Both the position numbers and the translations under genes were made by a program. 64,000 nt of DNA from Hirsutella rhossiliensis (lineage: Eukaryota; Ascomycota; Sordariomycetes; Hypocreales; Ophiocordycipitaceae). Below are positions 10,622-21,134 of this stretch, piece after piece; positions within the stretch are counted from its first letter, which is position 1; every line of letters begins with the position of its first letter. Under the pieces are notes generated by a model. That model saw nothing but the letters and a program-made list of their open reading frames with translations. It searched no databases and had not been told where the DNA came from. Location of the stretch: the NCBI RefSeq assembly GCF_020360975.1, contig NW_025408667.1:10974001-11038000 (forward strand), read 5' to 3'.

Positions 10622-11264
10622 ACAGAAGCCGCTCAATCAGTGGCACCCCCCGGCCGGTTGCCGCGTTGTCGCCGTCGGCTTTGCGAAGGTTGTCGATGTG
10701 GACGATTGCTCGGTGGCGCTGCAGCTCGCCGTTGAGCAGCCGTGTCAGGGAGTCAAGCGCGTCGGCAGAGACTTCAATGCCTAGAGGTGGCTCGTTGGTA
10801 TTGAGCGTCGATTTGGGCAGTTTCGAAACCGCGTTCCCGCACAGCTTGACAGCATGGTTGATCAGGGCCAGTGCGTTGGCAACGTTGCCGATGACGGCAT
10901 GGGATCGGGCAATCGTGAGGCACCTTTTCCCAAATCAGTACTGCCAAGTAGCAAGGACGGCCTCGGGAACTCACTTGAGAGACTCAAAGTACATGCCAAA
11001 CGCGTCGACCTTGGTCGCAAGAGGCTCGTCAGCAGCGATGCATCATGCCTGGCAACTCCTTGATGGAATCCAGGCTTCGTAGAATTCCGTCGTACAGTGC
11101 CACCTTCTCCTTCTGCCTGGCCAGCTTCCTGCTTGTGGGCAGCTCACGCTCTTGTTTGGCGACGGACGACGCGGCTTTTGCCTTTTTTCTCCTCAGGGAG
11201 CCGTACTCTTTGGAGCAGCTGAGAAAGAATTTCCTAAACTCGTCAATAGTGTTTCTGTTGAATA
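10622..11264 (-). pseudogene. SRP68 fragment (signal recognition particle 68 kDa subunit)
   Basis: SRP68 binds SRP RNA with SRP72 in the signal recognition particle. Reading leftward, exon-like blocks are NTIDEFRKFFLSCSKEYGSLRRKK, LPTSRKLARQKEKVALYDGI, SLDSIKELPG, then (after a small frame disruption near 11040) VDAFGMYFESLK. A GT-AG intron of 51 bases follows (10924-10974), then CLTIARSHAVIGNVANALA, a Ser/Asp linker, LLNGELQRHRAIVHID and GVPLIERL at about 10622. This is the order expected from the central-to-C-terminal part of ascomycete SRP68. The N-terminus and extreme C-terminus are missing, and it ends at the LINE fragment, so it is a gene fragment and not a working copy. The family call rests on remembered conservation and should be confirmed. 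Confidence 0.65.
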
Positions 11265-12903
11265 CACAATAAACCACTGCGCCATGCAAACTAGGGGCAC
11301 CCCCATTAGGGGGCTAGTTTATTGAGTATTATAGGTCCATTTCTCCGGCTGACAGTTTCAATCCCCATGTTGTGGCATGGGGGAGTTCTCACATCAGGAA
11401 TATCTTCCATCGAGCCCAAATTTGGTGCTGGTACAACTTTCCGTTCGCAATTATTGTAATTTTTGCTTAAGATGATGTCTCCGGTCGTATTGACAGAATG
11501 ATATTGCGTCGCGGAATGCGAGGTCCTTGATGCGGGGTTGCGGTGCGGCGTAAGTCGTCGCTGATCCGCCCAGCAGCGACCTTTTATGACCTTCCTCTTC
11601 CTCTTCATCTTCCTGCCCCCGTTTGCACTGATCTTTGATGTCGTCTCTTTGAGGAATTGTATCCAAGATGGGTACTTTATGATGGATAATGCAAGCAACA
11701 AAGACGCCCCATGATAGACAAAATTTCTGTTGGATTTCATGTACGATCCTCTTCTTCACAGGTTTTACTGCCCGAGCCACGTGATAAATCTGGCTGTTAT
11801 GGAATTCCTCTGAGGAAAGGGATCATATACGGCAGCTCCTTATGTTGGACCGTCTGACCAGCAAGTCGAACAGTGGAGGAACCGCAGGGCCTTCAAAGAT
11901 CAAATGGCCAATAAAGCCCGGACGTTGTTGTACCTGAACCCCACCGTACGATCTGTTCCGAGTGGTTCCGACTCTGGCCTAGAATCCCCCCATTCCTTGC
12001 AGTTATAGTCTGTACCAATGCATAACCCTTGCTGTGGGAAACCAGGCGTCGGGGCAATGGCAGCAAAGGGCTTGGTGGCGAACGCCTATCTCCCTGCGTG
12101 ACCTGTCCTTTTCGAACTGCATTTTTATTTTGATTCCGTATATGATGCAGTTGCATGACAGCCTTCGCCTCTGATTATTCAATGGTCGTCCATAACGCTT
12201 TCAGGTGATGGTGCCCTAGATCGACTAAACCTCACGGCTCGACGACGAAAATAGCATGAGTATGGAGTTGGCACCTGACGTCTCCAACCGGTTTCGACCG
12301 AGCTGACTATTTCCTTGGATGGGTTGTTGGGTGAATGAGCCAGCCTGGGGGGTCGGCGGAAAGTGCGGCTGATCATGCACCCCATGATATGCCTTGGTAC
12401 ACCTAGCGCGTGACGGCGCTCGTGTTATCTATCCTCCCGTTCTTTGCACGAGGAGGTCAGTATCAAGACCAACGAAGGTGGGCGGCATATCGACGATAAG
12501 CCTCGGGCGGGTGAAGAAGCGAGAAATGGCTTGAATTAGGGTTCGACGACAATGTCCAAACAAGGACCATCACGCACTGCAGCCAAAACACTGTAAACAG
12601 CCAAAAATTTCTGCGGCCTTTTTGGGCTCACTCTTGGTACCTCACTGTTGTCTACTGTAGTCACCTGAAGGATCTGAGGCATGCATCGGGGACCTAAAAT
12701 GGCCTCTCATATACGGCCACTTTGTGCCCATGCAGGTTAACCGAGGATCCCTCTGATCACTGCGAAAATATAATTCTTGCGGCCTCCTCCCTCTAGCTAG
12801 ATTGTGCACCTTGAAAAGTTCTTCTTGTGCAGTCACGCATAATGCAACGGCACCAAATTGGGGGTCGGTCGAGTCAAGGCATGAATGCAATTACCTCCCC
12901 ACC
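11265..12903. other. Intergenic, nothing recognised
   Basis: Several short open frames occur on both strands, none with a recognisable domain, plausible codon pattern or splice structure. No clear repeat was found by eye apart from the inverted-repeat partner at its right edge. Confidence 0.4.
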
Positions 12904-12975
12904 AAACGATCGCTTCCTTAGCTGTGGGACGCATGAAGAGTTCGAATCAGGTACAGAGACTTCTCAATGCCTCAT
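12904..12975 (-). repeat. Inverted-repeat partner of 9243-9312
   Basis: The reverse complement contains aagtctctgtacctga and cgtcccacagctaagga-gcgat, as at 9243-9312. Confidence 0.6.
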
Positions 12976-13112
12976 TTAACTAAAGAAAAGGGTCACGGCA
13001 GGTATCTGTATTTATGTAACTTACGTCACGTAGATAGCTCGGGCCTTGTATCCCTAAATTCACCACTTTACGACCCCTTTCATTCTTCTCTGTCGAGCTG
13101 TTGTCGCTAAAT

Positions 13113-13209
13113 AGAGAGCAAAGTGGGCATAAAAGTGGATAGAGGGACTTTCGAAGGTTGAGTATCATCCGATCAGAGGGTATGTGAAAATGCATGTGTT
13201 GATTGCTCT
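13113..13209 (+). repeat. Diverged dispersed repeat (partner at 8659-8763)
   Basis: Direct, diverged copy of the block at 8659-8763. It ends at the first base of a Copia LTR. Confidence 0.55.
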
Positions 13210-13483
13210 TGTCGAGAAGAAGGGTCTAAGACTTGGTCCTGAAGCCTGATAGCTAGCTGAAGGTGTAGGGACGAGACAGGATGAAAGTGGGATGACGTGG
13301 CAAGCTGACGCGGAGAGAGGGTGCCTATGCATTAGTAAGTCAGCAAGGAAGGAGATGGAAGACTCAAGAAGAGAGTGCGAGGCGCATAAATGGGAGAATG
13401 GTACAGTAGAAAGGAAAGAGGAGGAATAAGAACACATGCACCCTAAAAACCATCATGCCCCTTGCCCTGCTCTCTTCGCGAGA
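13210..13483 (+). repeat. Copia LTR, plus orientation (solo or orphaned)
   Basis: A 274-bp copy that starts TGTCGAGAAGAAGG and ends CTCTTCGCGAGA. It is over 90% identical by eye to the reverse complement of the LTRs at 34192-34464 and 39396-39670. The next bases, GTTAT, are the first five of the primer-binding site of that family, after which the match ends, so this seems to be a 5' LTR with the rest of its element lost. The flanking five bases (gctct and gttat) do not form a duplication. Confidence 0.8.
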
Positions 13484-13613
13484 GTTATCCACTCGTCCTT
13501 ATATAGGTTCCGCCACGCGTCGCGATCCCCACCTCGGTTTCAGGTGACGCGACCCAGGTCTCTAAGCGCGTGGCAATAGTGCAATCTCTTGAGGTCCCCG
13601 AGCCAGTAAGAGC

Positions 13614-13615
13614 TA
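13614..13615. repeat. TA target site, left of Fot1 element
   Basis: TA dinucleotide directly outside the left TIR; its partner is 15808-15809. Confidence 0.7.
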
Positions 13616-15807
13616 CCATTCGTCACCCCCCTTTGGGTAACACCCCCCTTTGGTTAGCGCAAATAAAAAAATCTCCACCAAAAGTCTACCATTTGAACTA
13701 CATGAAATGTGACTAGAACCCAAGAATAAAAATATTAAAATTATATAGTTCTGTAGATGAATGACCATTACTACATATTCCGGTGATTTTTGACAATTCT
13801 TCCAGACCTAGTGGTGACAGAATGGGCCTCATGTGCCACCTTGACTTCGATCACTGACGCTGTCTCCATCTCTGAGACCTCGTCCTCCTCGGTCTCAGAA
13901 TTCAGCACAACGACAATTTCTTGGCTTCTAACTTGGGGAATAGCTTCCTTAGCCGCCAAAACTTCACTAAGAGCCATAAACCGCCTGTTCGGGTTCGGAA
14001 TGGCCCTCCTCTTTTTGCCTCTCTGCAACCGAGCCACCTCTGCCTCCAGCTTCGCAATTTTGTTGCTGTGTTCAGCAAGCGCCTGTTCTTGCGCTTCAAA
14101 GCCTTTAGCTATCACTCCAAGACGCCTCCGAGTGCTGGGAGTCTTGTTCTTGCCAATGTCGCGAATCTGGCGGCTGGTTCTTGGTGTATCGTCAGAATGC
14201 AAAAATGGCGCAGACTTGGGAGATGTCTGGCCCGTGGCTGCGTGGATTTCTGGATGCCGCAATGCCTTGGATCGTGATATTGGCCAATTTCCAGTGACCC
14301 TCCAGCCGGACAATATGTTCTTTGCAGTCATGCCAACCTCGCGTGCTTTGGCATATGCCCGTATAAAATTGACCTTATCAACAGGCGCAGAATCAGTAAG
14401 ACAGGTCAATTTCTGAAGTTCTTTTCGATAGGCCGCCTTTGAGGCATTGAAAACACCGTTATCCAACGGCTGGAGGCTATGGGAGCAGTGGGCAGGAAGG
14501 TAGCAGCAATAAACGTTGTTCAAAAAGCACGTGGCCATCCATTCATCCTAGTTCCGGTTAACTGTGATTTCTGCAGACTGATATGGAAACAAACCGTTGC
14601 ATGGCTTCCATGTCCATCTAATATGATCAGTCTAGCCTCTGATTCTTCGGCTGGTCGCGTCTGAGGCAAATAGACCCTCTCAAGCCACTCAATAGCAACA
14701 TGGTCATCAGTCCACCCGTTAGGCGAGGTTATATAATGCCAGTCGGCTATTTTGCCGAATTCCTTTACGAACCACTGCTGCTGGAGTTCTTTGCCCTTGA
14801 AAATAATTCCGGGAGTAAGGGCGCGGCCATCTGCAGTGATGGCTTCAATAAACGAGGTCCAGTTGCGGGACTGTGGTCCTTTCAGAAGGGCCTTCCTCTT
14901 TGGGTCCGCACTCCCAACCACAAGGCTATCCAAACCTGAAAAAAAAGGCCTGGTTAGTTGCAATAATGAAAGAAAAGATAAAAACTTACCAAATCCAGAC
15001 AAAATACCGCCTTCGTCAACATCCACGGTATTCTCCGGCTTAATCCATCCATACTCCTTTTCCCTGATATCGAAGTACCAGTGAACCGCTTGGGGCGTGA
15101 AAGCATTAAACCTGTTAGCCTCCTGACGTCTTCCACGCTTGATCTTGATCTCCGGATGGCGATGGATGAATTTGGTGACCCAGTTGCGCCCCACTGTCTG
15201 CTCGTTGTTTAGTTGCTTCAGAAGAGCCTCCACACAAGCGCGGATTTGACTGTGGGAGGGAGCGTAGCCAACAGACTCTTGACGGAGGACCCAGGACACC
15301 AGGAGAGCCTCCTGGGTCTTACTCAATAGTTGGTGAGGTTGGATTTGATCAGCCAGGGCTGATTGGCCCTTGAGTCTGTTGGAAATAGACTGCTGAGGTA
15401 TGTCGTACTTTTGGGCAGCGTGGTACTGAGACAAGCCATTTTTCATGATATAATTAATGGCAGTTGCCATTCTCTCCTCAGTATAAATGCGCCGAGGTCG
15501 TTTTGGGGGCATTTCGGCCATGTGGTGGACGAATAACGAGAAGAATCATCGTCAGGAGGGAGCGGGAGATTAGGGGGCTGGATAGTAATTTCGCGTGCAA
15601 GGTACGCACAAGCCACAGACCCCTGTGCAAATATTTAACCATCAGAAGGTAAAATCCAGTCAATTCTCTATCTACTCCAAGTGACAGCTTGTGAATATCT
15701 TCAAAGCTGGCTGGAATCGGTGTAAGTGAAATTGATGGTTTTTGGTGGAGATTTTTTGAATTGCGTTACCCAAAGGGGGTTGTTACCCAAAGGGGGGTGA
15801 CGAATGG
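13616..15807. mobile_element. Fot1/pogo DNA transposon, apparently complete (2192 bp)
   Basis: Tc1/mariner-superfamily element with imperfect TIRs of about 65-70 bp. The outer 26 bases match perfectly: CCATTCGTCACCCCCC then TTTGGGTAAC, inverted at 15782-15807. Each TIR repeats the block CCCCCTTTGG twice, which suggests paired transposase-binding sites. TA occurs on both outer sides, as expected for this family. The left flank is not Copia LTR while the right flank is the middle of one (from 15810), so the insertion site has been rearranged since or was already a junction. Confidence 0.85.
13771..15521 (-). CDS. Fot1/pogo transposase, intact with two introns (549 aa)
   Basis: Cut-and-paste transposase of the pogo/Fot1 group, acting on the flanking TIRs in the nucleus. 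Spliced CDS on the minus strand: exons 15521-14990, 14935-14595 and 14547-13771; introns of 54 bases (gtaag...cag) and 47 bases (gtttgt...tag). The total of 1650 bases gives 549 residues with no internal stop. The N-terminus has a psq-type helix-turn-helix (NGLSQYHAAQKYDIPQQSI) and a CENP-B-like DNA-binding domain (WVTKFIHRHPEI). The DDE_1 catalytic domain shows NTVDVDEGGI, LIILDGHGSHAT (joined across intron 2) and HSLQPLDNGVF. The tail is basic with a coiled segment (EAQEQALAEHSNKIAKLEAEVARLQ). The first intron keeps the frame open, so it could be missed by gene callers. The copy looks functional. Start chosen at the first ATG; a second ATG lies three codons later. Confidence 0.88.
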
Positions 15808-15809
15808 TA
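15808..15809. repeat. TA target site, right of Fot1 element
   Basis: TA directly after the right TIR. Confidence 0.7.
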
Positions 15810-17162
15810 GCTATCAGGCTTCAGGACCAAGTCTTAGACCCTTCTTCTCGACACACCCCCTTAGCTGTTGCCTATCCCTAGCAGAGGGAACAGATACAAC
15901 CAGACTTGCAAGGGCAACCTCAGTTGAGCCGGGCTAGTGTTCGTGTAGGTCGTGAGACGGCCTCATTCGGTGTTCCTACAGTCCTTGATCTTGTCCTTCA
16001 GCTCCTCCAGCCTAGCCTCCAGTTTCAACCTTTCACCAATCTCTTCAAGCCCAATCAGCCGAAGGAATTCCGCTAGCTTCTGCTTTGGGAGAGCTTTTGT
16101 CAACCCATCGGCTCGCATTTCAGCTGTTGGAACCCAACGAGGGCGTATTCTGCTTCCTTGCACTTCCTGACGTAGCCAGTGTTGGTGTGTATCAACATGC
16201 CGTAGCCTGGTTGACAACTTCGGACTTCCTTCTTGTAGGAGCCTTATAGTCTGCGTGTTATCGCACTCGACTAACAACGGCGACGGGATTGGTAGTTGCA
16301 AAGAACGGAGCAGTCTGCTGAGGAAGATGGCTTCCTTTGATGCTTCTGAAAGAGCGAGCAGCTCTGCCTCTGTGCTCGAGGTAGCCACAGTAGCTTGCTT
16401 TGATGCTCTCCATGCGACAGAGCCTCCAAACAGGGTCATGACATATCCCTGGGAGCTCTTCCTGTCGACTGAATTGTCTGCAAAAGAGGAATCACTTGAA
16501 CAGAGGAAAATCTCTGCTGCAGCCGGCTTTCTGCTGCCCCTTTTTGTGCTTCCGGAACTTCCGAGGCGTAGACCATATGATCGTGTGGCATAGAGGTATA
16601 AGATCACTCTATCTGCTTCCTTCTGATGTGTCGGGCCTGGATTCTGATTGAAGCGGGCTAGTCGGGAGACTGCAAAAGCGATATCTGGTCTTGTTGAAAT
16701 TGCTGAGAATAGGAGAGATCCGACCTTCTGAAGGTAGATATGCTTGTCTTGGTCTCTTGCTTGGATCTGTTCTGAAAGGAGCTCTTCGTTGGTGGCCATC
16801 GGGTGCTAGGAAGCTTTATGCCTAGTTTGTCCAGAACATAGCGATCTTGTCGATATAGGCATCTTGCGTCAGCCAAATCGTCCGACTAAGTCGGTGCCTA
16901 AGGATACGGATCCCTAAGAACCACTTTGGTTCCCCTAGTATGCTCATCTTGTATCGTTGCTGCAGGCCGGATATAGCTTCCGTGGCGACTTGCTGGTCCC
17001 TTTTTCGATAGGCCAAGATGATGTCGTCGACATAGAAGAAGACGATGACGGCTCCTTTAATCATGACGCATGGTTCCTGAGGGACTGTCTTGAAGCCTAG
17101 CTTCTCGAGTGATGCCGTGAGATGCTGTTGCCAAAGAAGGGGGGAACGGCGAAGTCCATAGC
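15810..17162 (-). mobile_element. Copia retrotransposon remnant, minus strand
   Basis: Starts with the last 44 bases of a 3' LTR (15810-15853, ending in CTCGACA as read on the plus strand). A purine tract follows (AAGGGGGTG in element sense, 15854-15862), then the 3' half of pol. The LTR is cut on its left by the Fot1 element and pol is cut on its right near 17162, where homology to the full element at 34192-39670 stops abruptly. It is the same family, about 95% identical by eye over the shared part. Confidence 0.85.
15963..17162 (-). pseudogene. Copia pol fragment: reverse transcriptase and RNase H
   Basis: Reading leftward: GLRRSPLLWQQHL, VFFYVDDIILAYRK (YVDD catalytic box), EPKWFLGIRILRHR and WLTQDAYIDKIA. 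A small deletion and frame change near 16800-16850 follows. Then come SLLFSAISTRPDIAFAVSRLA, LCSSDSSFADNS and the RNase H end (SSTEAELLALSEASKEAIFLSRLL, RHVDTHQHWLRQEV). The upstream gag, protease, integrase and the first half of RT are gone. Confidence 0.85.
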
Positions 17163-17173
17163 AGTGATCTTGT

Positions 17174-17262
17174 TGGACTGGACTAGCATTGGAGTGGATT
17201 TGGCTGGACTGGATTTGCAGTTTCAAAAATTGGACTGGACTGGATCGAGAGGTCTGGAGGCT
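17174..17262. repeat. TGGACTGGA repeat cluster
   Basis: ttggactggact, then tggctggactgga, then ttggactggactgga within about 90 bases. Such clustered short motifs resemble the subterminal repeats that hAT transposases bind. They lie about 250 bases upstream of a hAT-like N-terminal frame at 17517. Confidence 0.4.
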
Positions 17263-17516
17263 CCTGGAGCTCCAATGGACCATGCCTGATTAGGATAGAA
17301 GAAAGCCTCAACGCCAATTTTCGTTTCAGGGCTACCACAACAACGCGTTATTGACTGGAATACAGCGTGCTCATGACGAGCAGGGGTAACTACCAAACGT
17401 AGAAATTCACCAGACGGTAGATGCGACGACTGCCGGTATAACTAGCAGCAGGAATCCCATATTTCCATATGGCCAACAAGGTAACCACCGTAACCTTAAC
17501 TTAATCAACGTTCCAA

Positions 17517-17739
17517 ATGGCAGCATCGACAATCACCCAATTCTTCACTGGCGCTTCTAATAAGCCTTCTAGGTCAGATAATGTTGTTCTCGCTCCGGAA
17601 TCGATTAACAGTCGTCGCGATCCGGAGGCCCTGATCCAGCCAGATGAGTTCAGGCTTCAGGGAGAGCAATATATTCGCTGTGCCGTGCTGGCAAGAGGCC
17701 ATAAATCAACAAAGAAGCGTACGTCCGTCATCTGGTTAT
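17517..17739 (+). pseudogene. Possible N-terminal exon of a hAT-like transposase, interrupted
   Basis: ATG at 17517 opens a frame of about 74 codons (MAASTITQFFTGASNKPS) with a C-terminal block EQYIRCAVLARGHKSTKKRTSVIW. This resembles the region preceding the Trp-rich BED-like segment of some fungal hAT proteins. It is cut at 17740, exactly where the piggyBac TIR begins. I could not find the rest of the protein on the other side of that element. The family call is weak. Confidence 0.3.
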
Positions 17740-17820
17740 CCCTTTGAGTGCGGAGGAGGAGCAAGGGGGTCACGGGCCCCACAATACGTAGCTACAAGTC
17801 AGATAGAACTTCAGGGGCTA

Positions 17821-19199
17821 CAGTGGGGGGACAAAAGTTCCGGCCGCTTTGATTAGCGCGTCGCGAACGCGCGTCTCCCACATTCCAACCTTCCCTCTTC
17901 AAAACACCATCATGCCTTCAAAATGAGCCAAATTACTCCAAAAAAAACACTAGAGCCCTCATAAGAGGACGAAGGTTACGATCCTCTTTGATTGTGGCTT
18001 CTCAACAGCCCTTGTCGGCTTTAAAGAGGAAATTTCTCCACAAGCTGTCCGCGGCATCGTACGACACTACCGGACCCAGTCGAGCGCGAAATCTTCGCCG
18101 CGTTCTGGAAGGCCCCCAATCCTTAATGAAACACACAAAAGATATATATTCCGATGCATTGCGAAAGACCCTTTCATCTCAAACAATCGGCTTCTTCGAG
18201 ACGCATCTCTAGAGTGTTCTGTAAAGACTTTAACACGGTACCTTCGACGCAACGGCATACAACATGTACGCGCCCTTCGACGCCCAAAGTTGACTGAAGA
18301 ACATGCTGCAAAACGGCTACAATTTGCACTACAGTATTATCAAAAGCCAGCTTCATTTTGGCATAAATGGATTTTCTCTGACGAGACCTCAATTGCCCGT
18401 GGTGACGGCGAAAAGCAGAAGTGGGTTTTCTGTAAATTTATATGTTGCAATACTCTCATTTTAGAATCTTGTCCTGACTTCAAATAGGGAGATAAATTAA
18501 ATCCAAAAAATGTACAAGCTAGATCAAAGCCTACACGACATTCTCAGATGTATTGGGCTGGCTTCTCCTTTAATCGGCGGACTTCTCTAACACCAATGCT
18601 CGGAGACCCAGACTCCAAGCGTGGCGGCGTTACTGCTCGCCGTGTACTCGAAACTTTACAAGAAAATCTACCGACAATTGCTGAGCCTAGCTATATATTC
18701 GCCCGAGATAACGCCTCAACACATATGGGAGCTATTGTACAAGCGTGGCTTGGCTGCTGGGTAGAAGAAAATGGGATCGATTTGGTCCACTGGCCACCAT
18801 ATTCGCCTGACCTTAACCCTGTAGAAAATGTATGGAAACTGGTCAAAGCGAGCATCGCAGAGAGTCACCCTGACCTTGCAGACCTTCCAAAAAACAATAG
18901 CTCGAAGCAGAAGCTCTGCTTTGCAGCCGTTGAAGCGTGGGAAGAGCTTGAAGATGATGTCCTCAATCATCTAATAGAATCTATGCCTCGGCGCCTTCAA
19001 GCTGTTGTAGTATCGCGTGGCTGGTATACTAAATACTAGCCACAACAACATAAATTTCCTCTCAGTGCCTATTAGAATACAATTTTCAGCTTCTTATTTG
19101 ACCCTTATTTGGCTGTGCAATTCGTTCTTGAAGCTCTATCCCTTGGGTGGGCGATTGGCTGTGTGAGGCGGGGTGGCCGGAACTTTTGGCACCCGACTG
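17821..19199 (+). mobile_element. Tc1/mariner element nested in piggyBac (1379 bp)
   Basis: TIRs begin CAGT and end ACTG as usual for Tc1/mariner. Left CAGTGGGGGGACAAAAG and right (reverse complement) CAGTCGGGTGCCAAAAG both run on into TTCCGGCC. TA target sites flank at 17819-17820 and 19200-19201. It sits upstream of the piggyBac coding region and does not interrupt it. Confidence 0.85.
17921..19039 (+). pseudogene. Tc1/mariner transposase, small frame disruptions at the N-terminus
   Basis: The main frame from about 17985 reads helix-turn-helix-like sequence (FSTALVGFKEEISPQAVRGI, SPRSGRPPIL, VKTLTRYLRRNGIQHVRALRR). The first catalytic Asp follows (KWIFSDETSIARG). Near 18425-18488 there is probably a short intron ending in aaatag. 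Then come GDKLNPKNVQARSK, FARDNASTHMG (second Asp) and WPPYSPDLNPVENVWKLVK (Glu, 38 residues after the second Asp by my count). The stop is at 19039. The first 20 codons or so lie in other frames with a TAA/TAG between them, so indels near 17970-17990 have broken the start. The exact donor site of the intron is unclear. Confidence 0.75.
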
Positions 19200-19261
19200 T
19201 AGCAGCATCAGCAAAACCTTCCACAGTCAATTTTCCTAGCAATGCATTCAAATTAAGCTCT

Positions 19262-21134
19262 ATGGCTTCGCAACAGGATCCACAAGCTTCGCAGGCAGCT
19301 ATTCCGGCTGTGAATAGCTTCGAACATACCCTCTTTATACGGCTAGACCACTGTCAGCGCGAGCAGCCTATTGACAGCACAGTCCGCCCTACATTCGACC
19401 CTGAGCCCGAACGGGGCCACGAATTTACCCCTTTTCACGTTCCCGAGCGCGAGCCACAGCCCCGACAGCTGCCACCAACGCCATTGTTACTTTTCCAGCA
19501 GTTCCTACCCGAATCCCTAGTCGAGGGCTGGGTCGGGTACACAAACAATGGTCCAAGGCCGGGCCCAGAGGGTCCAAAGCAGCAGTATTCTCGAGAGAGC
19601 AGCTGGACAGAGACATCTCTCGGAGAGGTCTTTCTTTGGGTTGCTACTTTAATTTATATGGGCCTACATAAGGAAACAAGAGTACGGGACCATTGGAAGA
19701 CCTCCACAGCCGACCCAATGGTCCCTATACACCCAATTCTTCAGTATATGTCATTTGACCGCTTTTTTCTTCTCCAACGGCACATACGGATTAGCGACTC
19801 AAATAGTATCTCGTGTGGGCTCCCTACGCCCTTTGCACAGGCTAATGAGTGGGCTGAACACATACAACAGGCGTCTCTTGCCCTCTGTCAGCTAGGCACT
19901 TGTTTGGCTGTGGATGAGTGTATCGTCGGCTATACAGGCAGGTCAAAGCAGACAGTCACTGTCAGGAACAAGCCCACGCCTACAGGCTTCAAAGTGTGGG
20001 TTGTAGCCCAAGCAGGCTATTTTATTAGGTGGTTTTGGCACCAACCTTCTAACGCCCTTGGCCCGGCTGCTGGGAAGAAAAGGAAGAGGGCCATAGGCAC
20101 GGCAGAGGGCAGCATTTCTCTCAACCCGACTCAGAGCGTCGTTGTTGCCCTAGTCAAGCAGCTGCCAGAACAGACATACCATGTCTTCTTCGATAACCTC
20201 TTTTCCTCGCCAATCCTCCTTGCCGCTCTTCGTCAGCAAGGGATTGGGGCCACAGGCACAGCCCGAATCAACTGTGGCTTCTATAAGCCGTTTGTAGAGG
20301 CGAAGAAAGCTGACACAAAGGGCGATTGCTGGCCTTGGGGCACCTTAAAGACTGCACCCACTCCAGACGGTCAGGTACGAGAGCAAAGAGACATCTTTCC
20401 TAATATTCTTCTAGCTAATATATCTGTCTTTCCCTTAGGCCAACCAATTCGCTTGGAAGGATAATGCCCTCGTGCTTTTCCTCTCAACAGTCTATTCCGG
20501 CAAGGAATTCGAAGAACGTATTCGCCGGCGACCGACAACAACGCAGGCCCGAGCACGGCCCATACAGCAAAAATTCGGTGCCGAGCCTGTCTTACGTCTT
20601 CCCGTGCCGTCGATCTCTGCAGACTACAATGACCGAATGGGTGGGGTTGATATTGGTGACCAGCTAAGAGCAGAGGGGGGATTAGACCACCGTGTTTGTA
20701 GAGGAAATTGGCGGGCAATTGCGTGGACCTTTCTGCTTGAGACTGCTCTTGTTAACAGCTACTTATTACAGCTTAGGGGCCAGCCAAGCTGGCCGCGAAT
20801 AAGCTCACAGCGTGAGTGGCGGCAGCGCATTGTGAGAGAACTTTGCGAGGCTTATAGCAAAGACGGCGGCTCAAGACAGCGATTTCGAGCTGGAAACGTA
20901 TTTACGCCTATAACGCAGCATAAACACGTCAATCGCGGGAAAAGCTCGCTCTGCCTTGCCTGTGAGGGCCATAAGGCGGGGCAGCTACGATCACGAAGTC
21001 AACGCAAGCCATTGGGAGCAGCTAGCGGCAACAAGAAGCCGGCCACGAAGACTCGTAAGGGATGCGACCAGTGCAATGTAGCTATTTGTACCCAGCCAGG
21101 TTGTTGGGACTTTTACCATAGCCTAATTTGCTAG
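19262..21134 (+). CDS. piggyBac-like transposase, intact with one intron (602 aa)
   Basis: DDE_Tnp_1_7-type transposase that mobilises piggyBac elements. The ATG at 19262 (MASQQDPQAS) is preferred over the upstream in-frame ATG at 19109, which lies inside the nested mariner. Exons are 19262-20374 and 20439-21134, separated by a 64-base GT-AG intron (gtacga...cttag) and joining PDGQ to ANQFAWKDNALV. The spliced frame is open throughout (1809 bases). Catalytic Asp candidates: AVDECIVGYTGR, VFFDNLFSS and MGGVDIGDQ. Before them lies the N-terminal block TSLGEVFLWVATLIYMGL-PILQYMSFDRFFLLQRHIR. The C-terminus has a Cys-rich zinc-binding region (CLACEGHKAG, then CDQCNVAICTQPGCW). All expected parts are present, so the enzyme may be active. 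The call depends on the mariner insertion not having removed promoter function. Confidence 0.88.

Noticed and set aside
10622..11264. Functional SRP68 gene
   Set aside because: Missing N- and C-terminal parts and an internal frame break; a fragment only.
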